From Sabellastarte sp. h YS-2021 (taxonomy: Eukaryota; Annelida; Polychaeta; Sabellida; Sabellidae): a DNA stretch of 64,000 bases. Location: positions 106,625,793 to 106,689,792 of the forward strand of contig OZ024929.1 of NCBI GenBank assembly GCA_964017235.1, written 5' to 3'. The position numbers and the translations under genes are program-made. Of this stretch, positions 57,801 to 64,000 are shown piece by piece. How positions within the stretch are numbered: the first letter of the stretch is position 1; each line of letters begins with the position of its first letter. A model generated the notes under the pieces. It ran no database searches and was not told where the DNA came from. It saw nothing but the letters and a program-made list of their open reading frames with translations.

Positions 57801-59923
57801 TCCAAGATATAGCCCGAACAAGATTTTATAGGTCAAGGTCACTACAGCAAGGTCAAATCAAGGTCACGCCATGACGTTGCACACCTACACCCCCTAACCA
57901 ATATCCCTACCAAGTATCAACTTCCTACACCTTACGGTTTCCGAGATAAGCCCGGACAAGATTTTATAGGTCAAGGTCACTACGGCAAGGTCAAAGGTCA
58001 AATCAAGGTCAGATCATGACCTAGCACACCTACACCCCCTAACCAATATCCCGACCAAGTATCAACTTCCTACACCTTACGGTTTCCGAGATAAGCCCGG
58101 ACAAGATTTTATAGGTCAAGGTCACTACGGCAAGGTCAAAGGTCAAATCAAGGTCAGATCATGACCTAGCACACCTACACCCCCTAACCAATATCCCGAC
58201 CAAGTATCAACTTCCTACACCTTACGGTTTCCGAGATAAGCCCGGACAAGATTTTATAGGTCAAGGTCACTACAGCAAGGTCAAAGGTCAAATCAAGGTC
58301 ACACCATGATGTTGCACACCTAGACCCCCTAACCAAGGTCCCTACCAAGTATCAACTGCCTACACCTTACGGTTTCCAAGATATAGCCCGGACAAGATTT
58401 TATAGGTCTAGGCCACTACGGCATGGTCAAAGGTCAATCAAGGTCACACCATGACACTGCACACCTACACCCCCTAATCAATGTCCCTACCACGTATTAA
58501 CTTCCTACACATTACGGTTTCCGAGATATAGCCTGGACAAGATTTTCAAACTCAAGGTCACTACGGCACGATCAAAGGTCAAATCAAGGTCACACCATGA
58601 CATTGCAAACCTACACATCCTAACCAATGTCCCTACCAAGTATCAACTTCCTAAATGTTACGGTTTCTGAGATACAGGACGGACAAACTTTTTCCCACCG
58701 CCCGCCTGCCCATCCGGACACCATGGGTGAAAACAATACCCTGACAGTCCTTAAGGGCTGTGGGGTAAAAATGATAGACTGCTGTAAGGTTGCAAATCTT
58801 CACTGGGCATTAATGTTTAGTTATTTTTGCTAACTAGTTTGTGTAGCGACAATCAAATTCAGAGAATTGTGGTTCCTAAATATGGGATTAATTTCAAATC
58901 ACAAACACCACCTCATTCTGTATGTTTATTTAGTACTAGGTTGTTTGTTCCTAGGTCACAGCTTTCCATGTGATTGTTTCTGGACATATTTGCTTTCCAG
59001 GTGGTGACCTTTATCCTTTTGGTTCTGAACAGAGACCTTATGCAGGGTGTATCCACTAAATTTCAATATTTTTTTCCACAACTTTTTCATCACTTCTCCA
59101 TGATCAAAGCTTTAAAATCAAAGACCTTTTACATGCTTCGTGGCATGACAGAGACATGTACCAAGGCCACGAGCTCCCGCCTCTTCTGCCTTTGAGAACC
59201 ACGCACAAGGTTCCAGTTACAGTACAGGAAGATGTGGAAGACACCAAAATTTGACCTGATTACATAAACGTATCCTTATATTGAAATGGAGGGTGAAAGA
59301 AAGGAACAACGCCATTTTGTGAGCGGATGCCTTTAAATTTCCATGACCTTTTATGAATTTTCCAAAAACTGGAGCCAATTTCCATGACTTTTCCAGGTTT
59401 TCCATGACTGGATACACCCTGCTTATATGGGTATTGTATGTTTAAGAAGGAGCCACCCAGTATGTCCACTACCACCCCTTCACTACCACCCCTTACCTTT
59501 CTTAAAAGCAGTGCTCTCTTTAGTGTACCCATTTCAAAGTATTGGATGAAAAATCTTGCAAGACGTGTTTTTATATTTGGTGCCATAATCAGAGGAAGGT
59601 GATATTTTTTATCAATACTAAAAGTTAAGAACCGAAATTCACACTATATAGATTTATTTTCTCATCATTATGGTTTATTGATCACCAAAATAGTAAATTA
59701 AGGTGAAACACACAGTCAAGAAGAGCAATTAATCAATCACCCAAAAACCGTGGCTAGTTTATTATGTACTAGCTCCCCTCGCATTTAATTCACTGATAAA
59801 ACAACTCACGCATGCACTTTGTTCCTGAACTAGTCTTTGACACGTCCGCTTTGAAATAGCCTGCTTTGCAACGCCGACATTCACTTGCAGTTTGGTCAAT
59901 GGAACAAAAAACATCCTCAAAAC
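17882..59923 (-). CDS. TNF receptor superfamily protein with RHIM-like tail (spliced gene, 5' incomplete)
   Basis: Ten exons (A 59923-59810, B 52583-52407, C 52090-52018, D 43989-43904, E 42546-42441, F 41260-41145, G 40869-40750, H 23268-23110, I 22422-22327, J 18252-17882) have GT/AG borders and join in one frame to 471 residues plus stop. Residues 1-150 are TNFR cysteine-rich repeats (for example CRRCKAGYF, CVPCQSGYYKP), 151-187 a Thr/Pro stalk, and 189-212 a single membrane helix followed by KKR. The cytoplasmic tail has no visible death domain. It has IQMGNQTQM (375-383, RHIM-like) and motifs resembling TRAF sites: PTECDE (275-280), AVEE (327-330) and SLQE (450-453). A type I receptor for a TNF-family ligand, signalling through TRAFs and possibly amyloid assembly, is the likely role. 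Signal peptide and first exon(s) are not found. The family call is firm; the orthologue is not assigned. Confidence 0.9.
18253..18504. other. Intron sequence with poly-A run
   Basis: The start of the exon I-J intron; an A-rich run lies at about 18462-18504, directly beside the 5' end of the family F element. Confidence 0.5.
18505..19960 (+). mobile_element. Family F element, copy 1 (Helentron-like, in intron)
   Basis: The 5' end AACTAGAAGAATG is followed by a stem-loop GTTTTTG-CTGA-CAAAAAC and GAAGCGGCCC. The 3' end is TCCCTGACGGGCCGCTT, so AAGCGGCCC/GGGCCGCTT form asymmetric inverted termini. The body has three or four diverged ~200-bp units with palindromic AAGGT-ACCTTAA-type motifs. No coding capacity. 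A second, disrupted copy lies at 24583-28455. Confidence 0.75.
19961..22326. other. Intron between exons I and J, mostly unique
   Basis: No TNFR exon or other confident gene. A GGGGGCGATCCCCC-type short palindrome lies near 20500. A relatively CG-rich patch at 21110-21570 stands out from the AT-rich surroundings (see findings). Confidence 0.45.
22327..22422 (-). CDS. TNFR exon I (cytoplasmic tail)
   Basis: 96 bp, phase 1 at both ends, acceptor TTTTACAG and donor GTAAGA. Encodes SFHMSDSLEAVEEDVGATPS and onwards, acidic and Ser-rich. AVEE fits the (P/S/A/T)x(Q/E)E TRAF2-type pattern, but such a short motif also arises by chance. Confidence 0.82.
22722..23095. mobile_element. hAT-like MITE beside a splice donor
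   Basis: Flanked by a perfect 8-bp duplication ACTAAGAA (22714-22721 and 23096-23103). The ends TAGTGGTG and CACCACTA are inverted. It is 374 bp and contains CCGGTAA/TTACCGG-like internal palindromes. There is no transposase. It sits 14 bases into the intron after exon H. Confidence 0.85.
23110..23268 (-). CDS. TNFR exon H (cytoplasmic tail, TRAF6-type motif)
   Basis: 159 bp, phase 1 at both ends, acceptor TTTATTTAG, donor GTGGGT. Encodes AVSSSRISRQPTECDEHYT through HTVDSGYDGNCSSET. PTECDE matches PxExx(aromatic/acidic), the TRAF6-binding consensus used by CD40- and RANK-type receptors. The remainder is Ser/Tyr-rich without a folded domain. Confidence 0.85.
23448..24582 (+). mobile_element. 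Family G element, copy 1 (AGGTCA-repeat Helentron-like)
   Basis: The 5' end carries a small stem-loop GCATC-AGA-GATGC and TACCCCACAGCC. The 3' end is the hairpin ACAGCCCTTAAGGGCTGT followed by GGGGTAAT. TACCCCACAGCC and GGCTGTGGGGTA are inverted partners. A ~450-bp unique leader is followed by about four 145-bp units dense in AGGTCA. A 137-codon ORF at 23668-24081 is shared repeat sequence, not a conserved gene. Confidence 0.8.
24583..28455 (+). mobile_element. Family F element, copy 2, split by family A copy 2
   Basis: 24583-24686 and 27905-28455 together match the continuous family F sequence at about 18950-19925. The right part stops at AATAAGC and continues directly as array E, so the 3' end is missing. 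Confidence 0.75.
24687..27904 (+). mobile_element. Family A element, copy 2
   Basis: Same termini as copy 1 (AACTAGATTGGG...GTCTGGGGATATAA). The internal part homologous to 11482-11957 is deleted: GAGGTGGGG joins directly to ATAAATGGTAAAC. About 70 bp of one 350-bp unit are also missing near 26293. The CGG run is expanded to 11 units (27822-27855). Confidence 0.82.
28456..28944 (+). repeat. Array E fragment, two units plus tail
   Basis: Two 147-bp units are followed by CGGCCATCTTG and a 3' segment ending in CCGGATGCCTCCGG, a small hairpin that may be the true 3' end of this element type. Confidence 0.75.
28945..29854. other. Unique intron sequence
   Basis: Part of the 17-kb intron between exons G and H. 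No gene is supported; the ORFs here are short and without domains. A TGTCAGCTGACTGA motif at about 29617-29632 recurs in the palindrome at 33018-33047. Confidence 0.45.
29855..30665 (+). repeat. Tandem array E, ~5.5 copies
   Basis: 147-bp units with GACCTTGAAGGAGGGGTC, CAAGGTCAAATC and ACCAATAATAAGCGAG. Same orientation as the array at 3415-4600. Confidence 0.88.
30666..32654 (+). repeat. Array E tail followed by 155-bp tandem array (~10 copies)
   Basis: 30690-30990 repeats the CGGCCATCTTG tail. From about 31010 the 155-bp unit of family B (TTTACTCAACAGT, CAGCTATGCCATGAGCTAC) repeats to 32650. This is a chimeric or longer element lacking the family B 5' end. Confidence 0.85.
32655..33301. 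other. Non-coding stretch with a 30-bp double palindrome
   Basis: I see no gene; an 82-codon minus-strand ORF at 32855-33103 has no recognisable domain. ATGTCAGCTGAC-TGACAA-GTCAGCTGACAT lies at 33018-33047. Confidence 0.5.
33302..36736 (+). mobile_element. Family B element, copy 2
   Basis: Same structure as copy 1: AACTAGACTAAGGACGC 5' end, unit E piece, 133-bp array (33630-35010, with an extra duplicated block), 155-bp array (35200-36330), ~160-bp dimer, and 3' hairpin GTATCCCCG...CGGGGATAC. It is very similar to copy 1 by eye, implying recent spread. Confidence 0.82.
36737..37008. other. Short unique spacer
   Basis: 272 bp of unique intron sequence between family B copy 2 and family A copy 3; no feature seen. 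Confidence 0.45.
37009..40719 (+). mobile_element. Family A element, copy 3
   Basis: Full-length copy with the AACTAGATTGGG start and GTCTGGGGATATAA end, complete LINE fragment, five or more 350-bp units and five CGG units. The 3' end lies 30 bp from exon G of the receptor gene, inside the intron. Confidence 0.83.
37834..38369 (-). pseudogene. LINE 3' end fragment in family A copy 3
   Basis: The minus-strand ORF 38022-38369 (115 codons) has the same CKLCKKDVEDEIHF-CP zinc knuckle as copy 1. It reads ten codons further because a TGG here is a TAG in copy 1. One further difference is His for Arg in the VLT(H/R)MN segment. The 5' portion of the LINE is absent. Confidence 0.7.
40750..40869 (-). 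CDS. TNFR exon G (juxtamembrane cytoplasmic)
   Basis: 120 bp, phase 1 at both ends, acceptor CAGTATTAG, donor GTGAGA. Encodes VEMNKSPPVCKLEKEVPRL through SPLNSAPIEK, charged and without a folded domain. Confidence 0.85.
40966..41019 (+). mobile_element. Possible pogo/Tigger-type terminal repeat relic
   Basis: CAGTAGAACCCTGATTATCC, then TATTATCCGAA and CCAGATTAACC, resemble the terminal repeats of pogo/Tigger transposons as I recall them. Only one end is recognisable. Confidence 0.35.
41145..41260 (-). CDS. TNFR exon F (transmembrane segment)
   Basis: 116 bp, acceptor TTTCACAG, donor GTAAGA. Encodes VKYWYLLGIGFAIVLLC and LVGIVIFCCIKKRGNK: an uninterrupted ~24-residue hydrophobic helix (residues 189-212) followed by basic residues, the topology of a type I membrane receptor. 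It enters in phase 2 and leaves in phase 1, matching its neighbours. Confidence 0.9.
41261..42440. other. Intron between exons E and F
   Basis: AT-rich unique sequence without further exons. ORFs at 41010-41419 on the minus strand are other frames over exon F. Confidence 0.5.
42441..42546 (-). CDS. TNFR exon E (extracellular stalk)
   Basis: 106 bp, acceptor GGTGCCCAG, donor GTAAGT. Encodes LHTPTVELSETSVIPIHMT then TTTTIIPVVAHVQQT: Thr-rich, no Cys, as in a stalk joining ligand-binding repeats to the membrane, and a likely O-glycosylation region. Confidence 0.85.
42660..43750 (+). mobile_element. Family D tandem element with perfect 3' hairpin
   Basis: Irregular 110-160-bp units are marked by GATGGTGATCTATCTCCCTG, TTTGAATTCGATTGGACAAA and runs of GGACAGACAAACGGAC. 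It ends in TAGGCGGGTTG-GTTACATG-CAACCCGCCTA (43719-43748), an 11-bp perfect hairpin. No coding potential. The 5' limit is approximate. Confidence 0.72.
43904..43989 (-). CDS. TNFR exon D (last cysteine-rich part)
   Basis: 86 bp, acceptor CTTAACAG, donor GTATGA. Encodes CREHGLETDKDKTDPYSAV through VYCKNVT, closing the cysteine-rich region. NVT is a potential N-glycosylation site. Confidence 0.87.
44041..47872 (+). mobile_element. Family A element, copy 4, carrying a hAT-like MITE
   Basis: AACTAGATTGGG start, GTCTGGGGATATAA end, three CGG units. The LINE 3' part is deleted (TTGGGACTAC joins CAAAGAGATGG), leaving only its 5' piece. A MITE interrupts one 350-bp unit at 46484-47015. A CTCCCCTT pyrimidine tract near 44700 is slightly longer than in the other copies. 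Confidence 0.83.
46484..47015. mobile_element. hAT-like MITE inside family A copy 4
   Basis: An 8-bp duplication CTTAAAAT flanks it (46476-46483 and 47016-47023). The termini TAAGGCTGCAACGA and TCGCTTGCAGCCCTA are imperfect inverted repeats. Copies 1-3 lack the insert and show the empty site ACTTAAAATCTG. It is 532 bp with no transposase. Confidence 0.88.
47873..49976 (+). mobile_element. Diverged family G element, copy 4, with E-like and 155-like units
   Basis: 47940-48060 resembles the family G leader at 52840-52920 (TAGCTGTCAATGGAAATATC). 48230-48640 holds three old units of array E and 48650-49170 old 155-bp-type units. 49440-49976 holds 145-bp AGGTCA units and the 3' hairpin ACAGCCCTTAACGGCTGT-GGGGTA. 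A poly-C run lies at 49775-49808. Confidence 0.6.
50389..51948 (+). mobile_element. Family C tandem element, copy 2 (157-bp units)
   Basis: A leader with GTCGGCCATTTTGTTTCC is followed by ~8 units of 157 bp (CTCTTGGGGTAAACAT at 51179, 51336, 51493 and 51649). The 3' end has CCGCCACCCCGAAGGCGCAG and a possible AACCC/GGGTT-type hairpin. Minus-strand ORFs here are repeat translations. Confidence 0.8.
52018..52090 (-). CDS. TNFR exon C (cysteine-rich repeat)
   Basis: 73 bp, acceptor TTCTGTAG, donor GTAAGC. Encodes DCVPCQSGYYKPHKRQHSC, a CX2C-X2-G-[YF]-X12-C pattern typical of TNFR repeats. The in-frame join to exon B gives TETG-DCVPC. Confidence 0.9.
52407..52583 (-). CDS. TNFR exon B (cysteine-rich repeat)
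   Basis: 177 bp, acceptor GTTTTAG, donor GTAAGA. Encodes WKECSSSSKFTVKTEGTEV, DRTCKCDVTLGAY and DYCQLKNCEAGTEL. The WxxC, CxC and CX4C spacing fits the second half of one TNFR repeat and the start of the next. The intron to exon C is only 316 bp. Confidence 0.9.
54062..54451. mobile_element. hAT-like MITE in the 133-bp array
   Basis: An 8-bp duplication AATACTAT (54054-54061 and 54452-54459). Inverted termini TAGGGATGTTGCGGTAGT and ACTACCGCAACACCCCTA differ at one base. 390 bp, non-coding. Confidence 0.9.
54763..55232. mobile_element. TA-flanked MITE (Tc1/mariner-type) in the 133-bp array
   Basis: Inverted termini CCGTAAATGACCTATTTAGC (and four more matching bases) are flanked by TA on both sides. 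Removal restores GTGAGTAATTAG of the host array. 470 bp, non-coding. Confidence 0.88.
55925..56705 (+). repeat. 166-bp tandem array, ~4.5 copies
   Basis: Units are marked by TTCAAAATGGC, GTCAAAAATTTCGTCGAAAT and CTAGCACGGTTTTCGAGATA. ORFs on both strands across it are periodic and not genes. Confidence 0.88.
58771..59042. other. Unique intron sequence
   Basis: No feature recognised between family G copy 2 and the MITE. Confidence 0.4.
59043..59421. mobile_element. hAT-like MITE with CAGGGTGTATCCA termini
   Basis: CAGGGTGTATCCA and TGGATACACCCTG are perfect inverted ends. The flanks ACCTTATG and CTTATATG are an imperfect duplication. The TTCCATGACTTTTCCAGG interior resembles a widespread animal hAT family as I remember it. 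379 bp, non-coding. Confidence 0.7.
59422..59809. other. Unique intron sequence downstream of exon A
   Basis: No conserved coding sequence. Small ORFs on the minus strand have no domain. Confidence 0.4.
59810..59923 (-). CDS. TNFR exon A (cysteine-rich repeat; first exon recognised)
   Basis: 114 bp, acceptor TGTTCCAG, donor GTGAGT. Encodes FEDVFCSIDQTASECRRC then KAGYFKADVSKTSSGTKCM, a clear TNFR cysteine-rich repeat. It begins in phase 1, so at least one upstream exon with the signal peptide must exist. Confidence 0.9.
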
Positions 59924-60077
59924 CTGGAACAAGAGTATTTTTAAGATTAACTTTAAAAAATACAGTGATGGGCAAACTCTGACATCTTTCCAATCCCTTA
60001 AAAGCACAAAAAGTGTTATCTTAATATTATTTTCAAAAAGTTTACTAACTTAATATCACCATTGTTTATAATACATG

Positions 60078-61846
60078 GAAAAATAGCATCAAAGATGCCC
60101 GTACCCCACAGCCTGGGAAAATAGTTTTCAACACCATGAGATATAGAAGTAGTGAAACAGTACACAGATTGGGATACTTTCAGAGCAGTGTCAGTGTCCA
60201 TATAATGTTTAAGTAGAGAAAATAACATCTAAGAGAAAGAAATTCCATGTAAAGATTAAGTATTACAACATGACAATTCAGTAAACTAAAAATTATGAAG
60301 CTTTAAGACTTCTCCCATTTTGATTTTCATTTGTATGGTCGAATTATGGTTTGGATGTTTTGAATATTACCCATACATACAGATGTAGCAATACATGCTT
60401 TTATGTGGAATTGGGGAAAAACCTGTGGCTCACTTGATAGTTGATACAATACCATCTGTTACAATGGGGAGTTGAAAAAGTAAAACGTTTAATGAATTCT
60501 AATATGACTTTAACAGTGCTTAATCTACACCAAAAGACACCCAAAGGTGCAACAACCAAGATTCAAGTAAAAAGATATGAGAGATAAATAGTTTCAGATA
60601 TCCTCGTAGAGACATAAAATAGCATCAGATATGCAAGATCAAAGGTCAAATCCAGGTCACACCATGACGTTGCACACATATAACCCTTGACCAATGTCCC
60701 TACCAAATATCAACTTCCTACACCTTATGGTTTCTAAAATATAACCCAGACACGGCATTATAGGTCAAGGTCACTACGGCAAGGTCAAATGTCAAATCAA
60801 GGTCACACCATGACATTTTACATCTACACACCCTAGCCAATGTCCCTACTCAGTATCAACTTCCTACACCTTACGGTTTCCGAGATATACCCCGGACAAG
60901 ATTTTATAGGTCAAGGTCACTACGGCAAGGTCAAAGGTCAAATCAAGGTCACGTCATGACGTTGCACACCTACACCCCCCAACCAATGTCCCTGCTAAGT
61001 ACCAACTTCCTACACCGTACGGTTGCCGAGATATAGCCCAGACAAGATTTTATAGGTCAAGGTCACTACAGCAAGGTCAAAGGTCAAATCAAGGTCACAC
61101 CATGACGTTGCACACCTACACCCCCTAACCAATGTCCCTACCACGTATCAACTTCCTACACCTTACGGTTTCCAAGATATAGCCCGAACAAGATTTTATA
61201 GGTCAAGGTCACTACAGCAAGGTCAAATCAAGGTCACGCCATGACGTTGCACACCTACACCCCCTAACCAATATCCCTACCAAGTATCAACTTCCTACAC
61301 CTTACGGTTTCCGAGATAAGCCCGGACAAGATTTTATAGGTCAAGGTCACTACGGCAAGGTCAAAGGTCAAATCAAGGTCAGATCATGACCTAGCACACC
61401 TACACCCCCTAACCAATATCCCGACCAAGTATCAACTTCCTACACCTTACGGTTTCCGAGATAAGCCCGGACAAGATTTTATAGGTCAAGGTCACTACGG
61501 CAAGGTCAAATCAAGGTCAGATCATGACCTAGCACATCTACACCCCCTAACCAATATCCCGACCAAGTATCAACTTCCTACACCTTACGGTTTCCGAGAT
61601 AAGCCCGGACAAGATTTTATAGGTCAAGGTCACTACAGCAAGGTCAAAGGTCAAATCAAGGTCAGACCATGACGTTGCACACCTACACCTCCTAACCAAT
61701 GTCCCTACCAAGTATCAACTTCCTACACCTTACGGTTTCTGAGATACAGCCCGGACAAACTTTTTCCAGCCGCCCGCCCGACCGCCCATCCGGACACCAT
61801 GGGTGAAAACAATACCCAGACAGCCCTTAACGGCTGTGGGGTAATA
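60078..61846 (+). mobile_element. Family G element, copy 3 (uninterrupted)
   Basis: 5' GCATC-AAA-GATGC with TACCCCACAGCC, a ~550-bp leader, about eight 145-bp units with ATAGGTCAAGGTCACTAC, CCGCCCGCCCGACCGCCC near the end, and 3' hairpin ACAGCCCTTAACGGCTGT-GGGGTA. This copy serves as the reference for the interrupted copy 2. Confidence 0.85.
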
Positions 61847-62555
61847 AAAACTCTAGAAATTACAAACTGACTCTGGCCATGACAAAGCATTAAACCTACC
61901 AGGTCTACTATTCTCAAATTTCATCACTACTAGGAAGTCATTACTTGAAATATCCTGGGAAATGTCATTTTCCTGGGAATACTCTGCTTTATAACCTCCC
62001 AGGGAGGATCTCCAGGAGGGTGGTAATTATCCCTCACCCACCCATCTCAACCCTATTGGGTACAGATTTTCCTTGGTATTTTTCCCCCCACCTTAAGTTA
62101 TTTAAATTCAAGCTTTTTGAACTTCAGTAAAATCTAGTATACTATATATATGCTACAGTGAATATATGCCATCAGGAAACACACATATTCCCTTTTCACG
62201 AAATAGCTGTATTTCCTAAAATAGTCAAGGAAAAAGCGTATTCCCTGATTACAAAGATTTATCATAACATATATACTCGGTCTGAAACATTTACTGAAGG
62301 CAATGTTCAACCAACTGACTTTGGAAAGGCTTAGATAATTGTAAGTTGAAATACTAGAAATCGGCCGCCCTGTTGATAGTAGATGCGAATAGAAACAGGA
62401 TAGCATAGAAGAACACACATTATCATGTGTAATGTCCACCCATGAACCTTTTGCCCAAATTGTACAGTAGTCTTACAAGACCCTGTTTCATTTGTAAAAT
62501 ATATCAATGATGCTTAAATATTTGTTAGTGTAGATGTAAATTATTTCAGCTTCAT
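61847..62555. other. Unique non-coding stretch
   Basis: A 101-codon minus-strand ORF at 62134-62439 shows no signal peptide or cysteine-rich repeat. No other feature seen. Confidence 0.4.
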
Positions 62556-64000
62556 GCCTTTTTGCATTGGTTGGGTTGAAAATTTTGACGAAATCACTCT
62601 ATCTGGCATGGTTAAGAAGATAGAAGCAAATTCCTGTTTTTCTATTTTTGGCAAAAATTTGAAAATTCAAAATGGCCGCCATTTTTGGGAAAAGGAAATT
62701 TTTTTGAAAATTGCCAAGAGTACATTTTCTAGATACCCTATGGGTCGAAAATTTCAACGAAATAACTCTATTTGGCACGGTTAAGGCCAGTTTGTGTTTT
62801 TCCATTTTGGGCAAAAATTCGAAAATTCAAAATGGCTGCCATTTTTGGGGAGGGGAAAATTTTTTGAAAATTGCAAAGATTACATTCCTTAGATACCCCG
62901 TGGGTTGAAAATTTCGACGAAATCGCTCTATCTCGCATGGTTAAGGAGATAAAAGCAAATTTGTGTTTTGCCATTTTTGACAAAAATTTGAAAATTCAAA
63001 ATGGCCGCCATTTTAGGGGACGGGAAATTTTTTTTTAAATTGCCAAGAATACAATGCTGAAATACCTGTGGGTCGAAAATTTTGACGAAATCGCTCTATC
63101 TCGCACGGTTAAGGAGATAGAAGCAAATTTGTGTTTTGCCATTTTTGGCAAAAATTCGAAAATTCAAAATGGCCGCCATTTTTGGGGAGGGGAAAATTTT
63201 TTGGAAAATTGCAAAGATTGCATTCCTTAGATACCCTGTGGGTCGAAAATTTCGACGAAATCGCTCTATCTCGCACGGTTAAGGAGATAGAAGCAAATTT
63301 GTGTTTTGCCATTTTTGGGAAAAATTCGAAAATTCAAAATGGCCGCCATTTTTGGGGAGGGGAAAATTTTTGGAAAATTGCAAAGATTGCATTCCTTAGA
63401 TACCCTGTGGGTCGAAAATTTCGACGAAATCACTCTATCTCGCACGGTTAAGGAGATAGAAGCAAATTAGTGTTTTGCCATTTTTGGCAAAAATTCGAAA
63501 ATTCAAAATGGCCGCCATTTTTGGGGAGGGGAAAATTTTTTGAAAATTGCAAAGATTGCATTCCTTAGATACCCTGTGGGTCGAAAATTTCGACGAAATC
63601 GCTCTATCTCGCACGGTTAAGGAGATAGAAGCAAATTAGTGTTTTGGCATTTTTGGCAAAAATTCGAAAATTCAAAATGGCCGCCATTTTTGGGGAGGGG
63701 AAAATTTTTGGAAAAATTACCAAGAGCACAATGCTCAGATACCCTGTGGGTCGAAAATTTTGACGAAATCGCTCTATCTCGCACGGTTAAGGAGATAGAA
63801 GCAAATTGGTATTTTGCCATTTTTGGCAAAAATTCGAAAATTCAAAATGGCCGCCATTTTTGGGGAGGGGAAAATTTTTTGAAAATTGCAAAGATTGCAT
63901 TCCTTAGATACCCTGTGGGTCGAAAATTTCGACGAAATCGCTCTATCTCGCACGGTTAAGGAGATAGAAGCAAATTTGTGTTTTGCCATTTTTGGCAAAA
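62556..64000 (+). repeat. 169-bp tandem array, ~8.5 copies, continues past the window
   Basis: CAAAATGGCCGCCATTTTTG recurs at 63165, 63335, 63504, 63673 and 63843, a period of 169-170. Other marks are GGGTCGAAAATTTCGACGAA and CTCGCACGGTTAAGGAGATA. It is related to the older 166-bp array at 55925-56705. The copies are more alike toward the right edge. Confidence 0.92.

Larger units (their letters stand above)
52647..58770 (+). mobile_element. Family G element, copy 2, split by a nested family N element
   Basis: The 5' end GCATC-AGA-GATGC with TACCCCACAGCC is at about 52658-52680. The 3' end ACAGTCCTTAAGGGCTGT-GGGGTA is at about 58744-58767. The leader stops at AAAAGATAT (53467) and resumes near 57073, where it matches the uninterrupted copy at 60560-60640. 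About eleven 145-bp units lie at 57120-58700. Confidence 0.78.

Noticed and set aside
62134-62439. Possible upstream TNFR exon
   Set aside because: The 101-codon minus-strand ORF has no cysteine-rich pattern, signal peptide or suitable phase-1 donor that I could see.
63131-63959. Two 106-codon ORFs with FENSKWPPFL-like peptides
   Set aside because: Translations of the 169-bp array; repeated peptide follows the DNA period, and both strands give ORFs.

Overview
This window is AT-rich, intron-containing, repeat-packed nuclear DNA from an invertebrate animal. A bivalve mollusc or another marine lophotrochozoan is the most likely source. The reasons are the large introns with GT/AG borders, a Penelope-like retroelement, several hAT/Harbinger/mariner-type MITEs, and many tandem-repeat-cored elements ending in a hairpin, like the 'pearl'/HINE (Helentron-associated) elements described from bivalves. 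The species cannot be named from the sequence alone.

The one clear host gene lies on the minus strand and covers about two thirds of the window. Ten exons (59923 down to 17882) join with matching splice phases into a 471-residue, 5'-incomplete tumour necrosis factor receptor superfamily protein. It has cysteine-rich TNFR repeats (exons A-D), a Thr-rich stalk (E), one transmembrane helix (F) and a long cytoplasmic tail (G-J). I see no death domain. The last exon instead carries a RHIM-like amyloid motif (IQMG plus flanks), and the tail has one TRAF6-type and two TRAF2-type candidate binding motifs. Signal peptide and first exon(s) are not recognised and are probably beyond the right edge.

Left end (1-3.4 kb): the 5' part of a Penelope-like reverse transcriptase gene (minus strand, running off the edge). 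Divergent from it is an intronless ORF with two C2H2 zinc fingers. This ORF is bracketed by inverted GAGCCTC-hairpin arrays, and just beyond the right array is a complete hammerhead ribozyme fold (3264-3328, plus strand).

The rest is mostly mobile and tandem-repeat DNA. Family A (about 3.7 kb, four copies, 350-bp internal repeats, carrying a captured LINE 3' end) and family B (about 3.3 kb, two copies, 133-bp and 155-bp repeats) share the 5' terminus AACTAGA with families F and N. Families A and B end in a TATCCCC.../...GGGGATA hairpin. Family G (145-bp repeats rich in AGGTCA) has its own asymmetric inverted termini, TACCCCACAGCC/GGCTGTGGGGTA. Families C (157 bp), D (irregular), E (147 bp) and a 169-bp array fill the remainder. 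Every copy I could orient lies on the same strand, antisense to the receptor gene. At least four MITEs with clear target-site duplications have inserted into these repeats or into introns. No rRNA, tRNA, CRISPR or prokaryotic features are seen.
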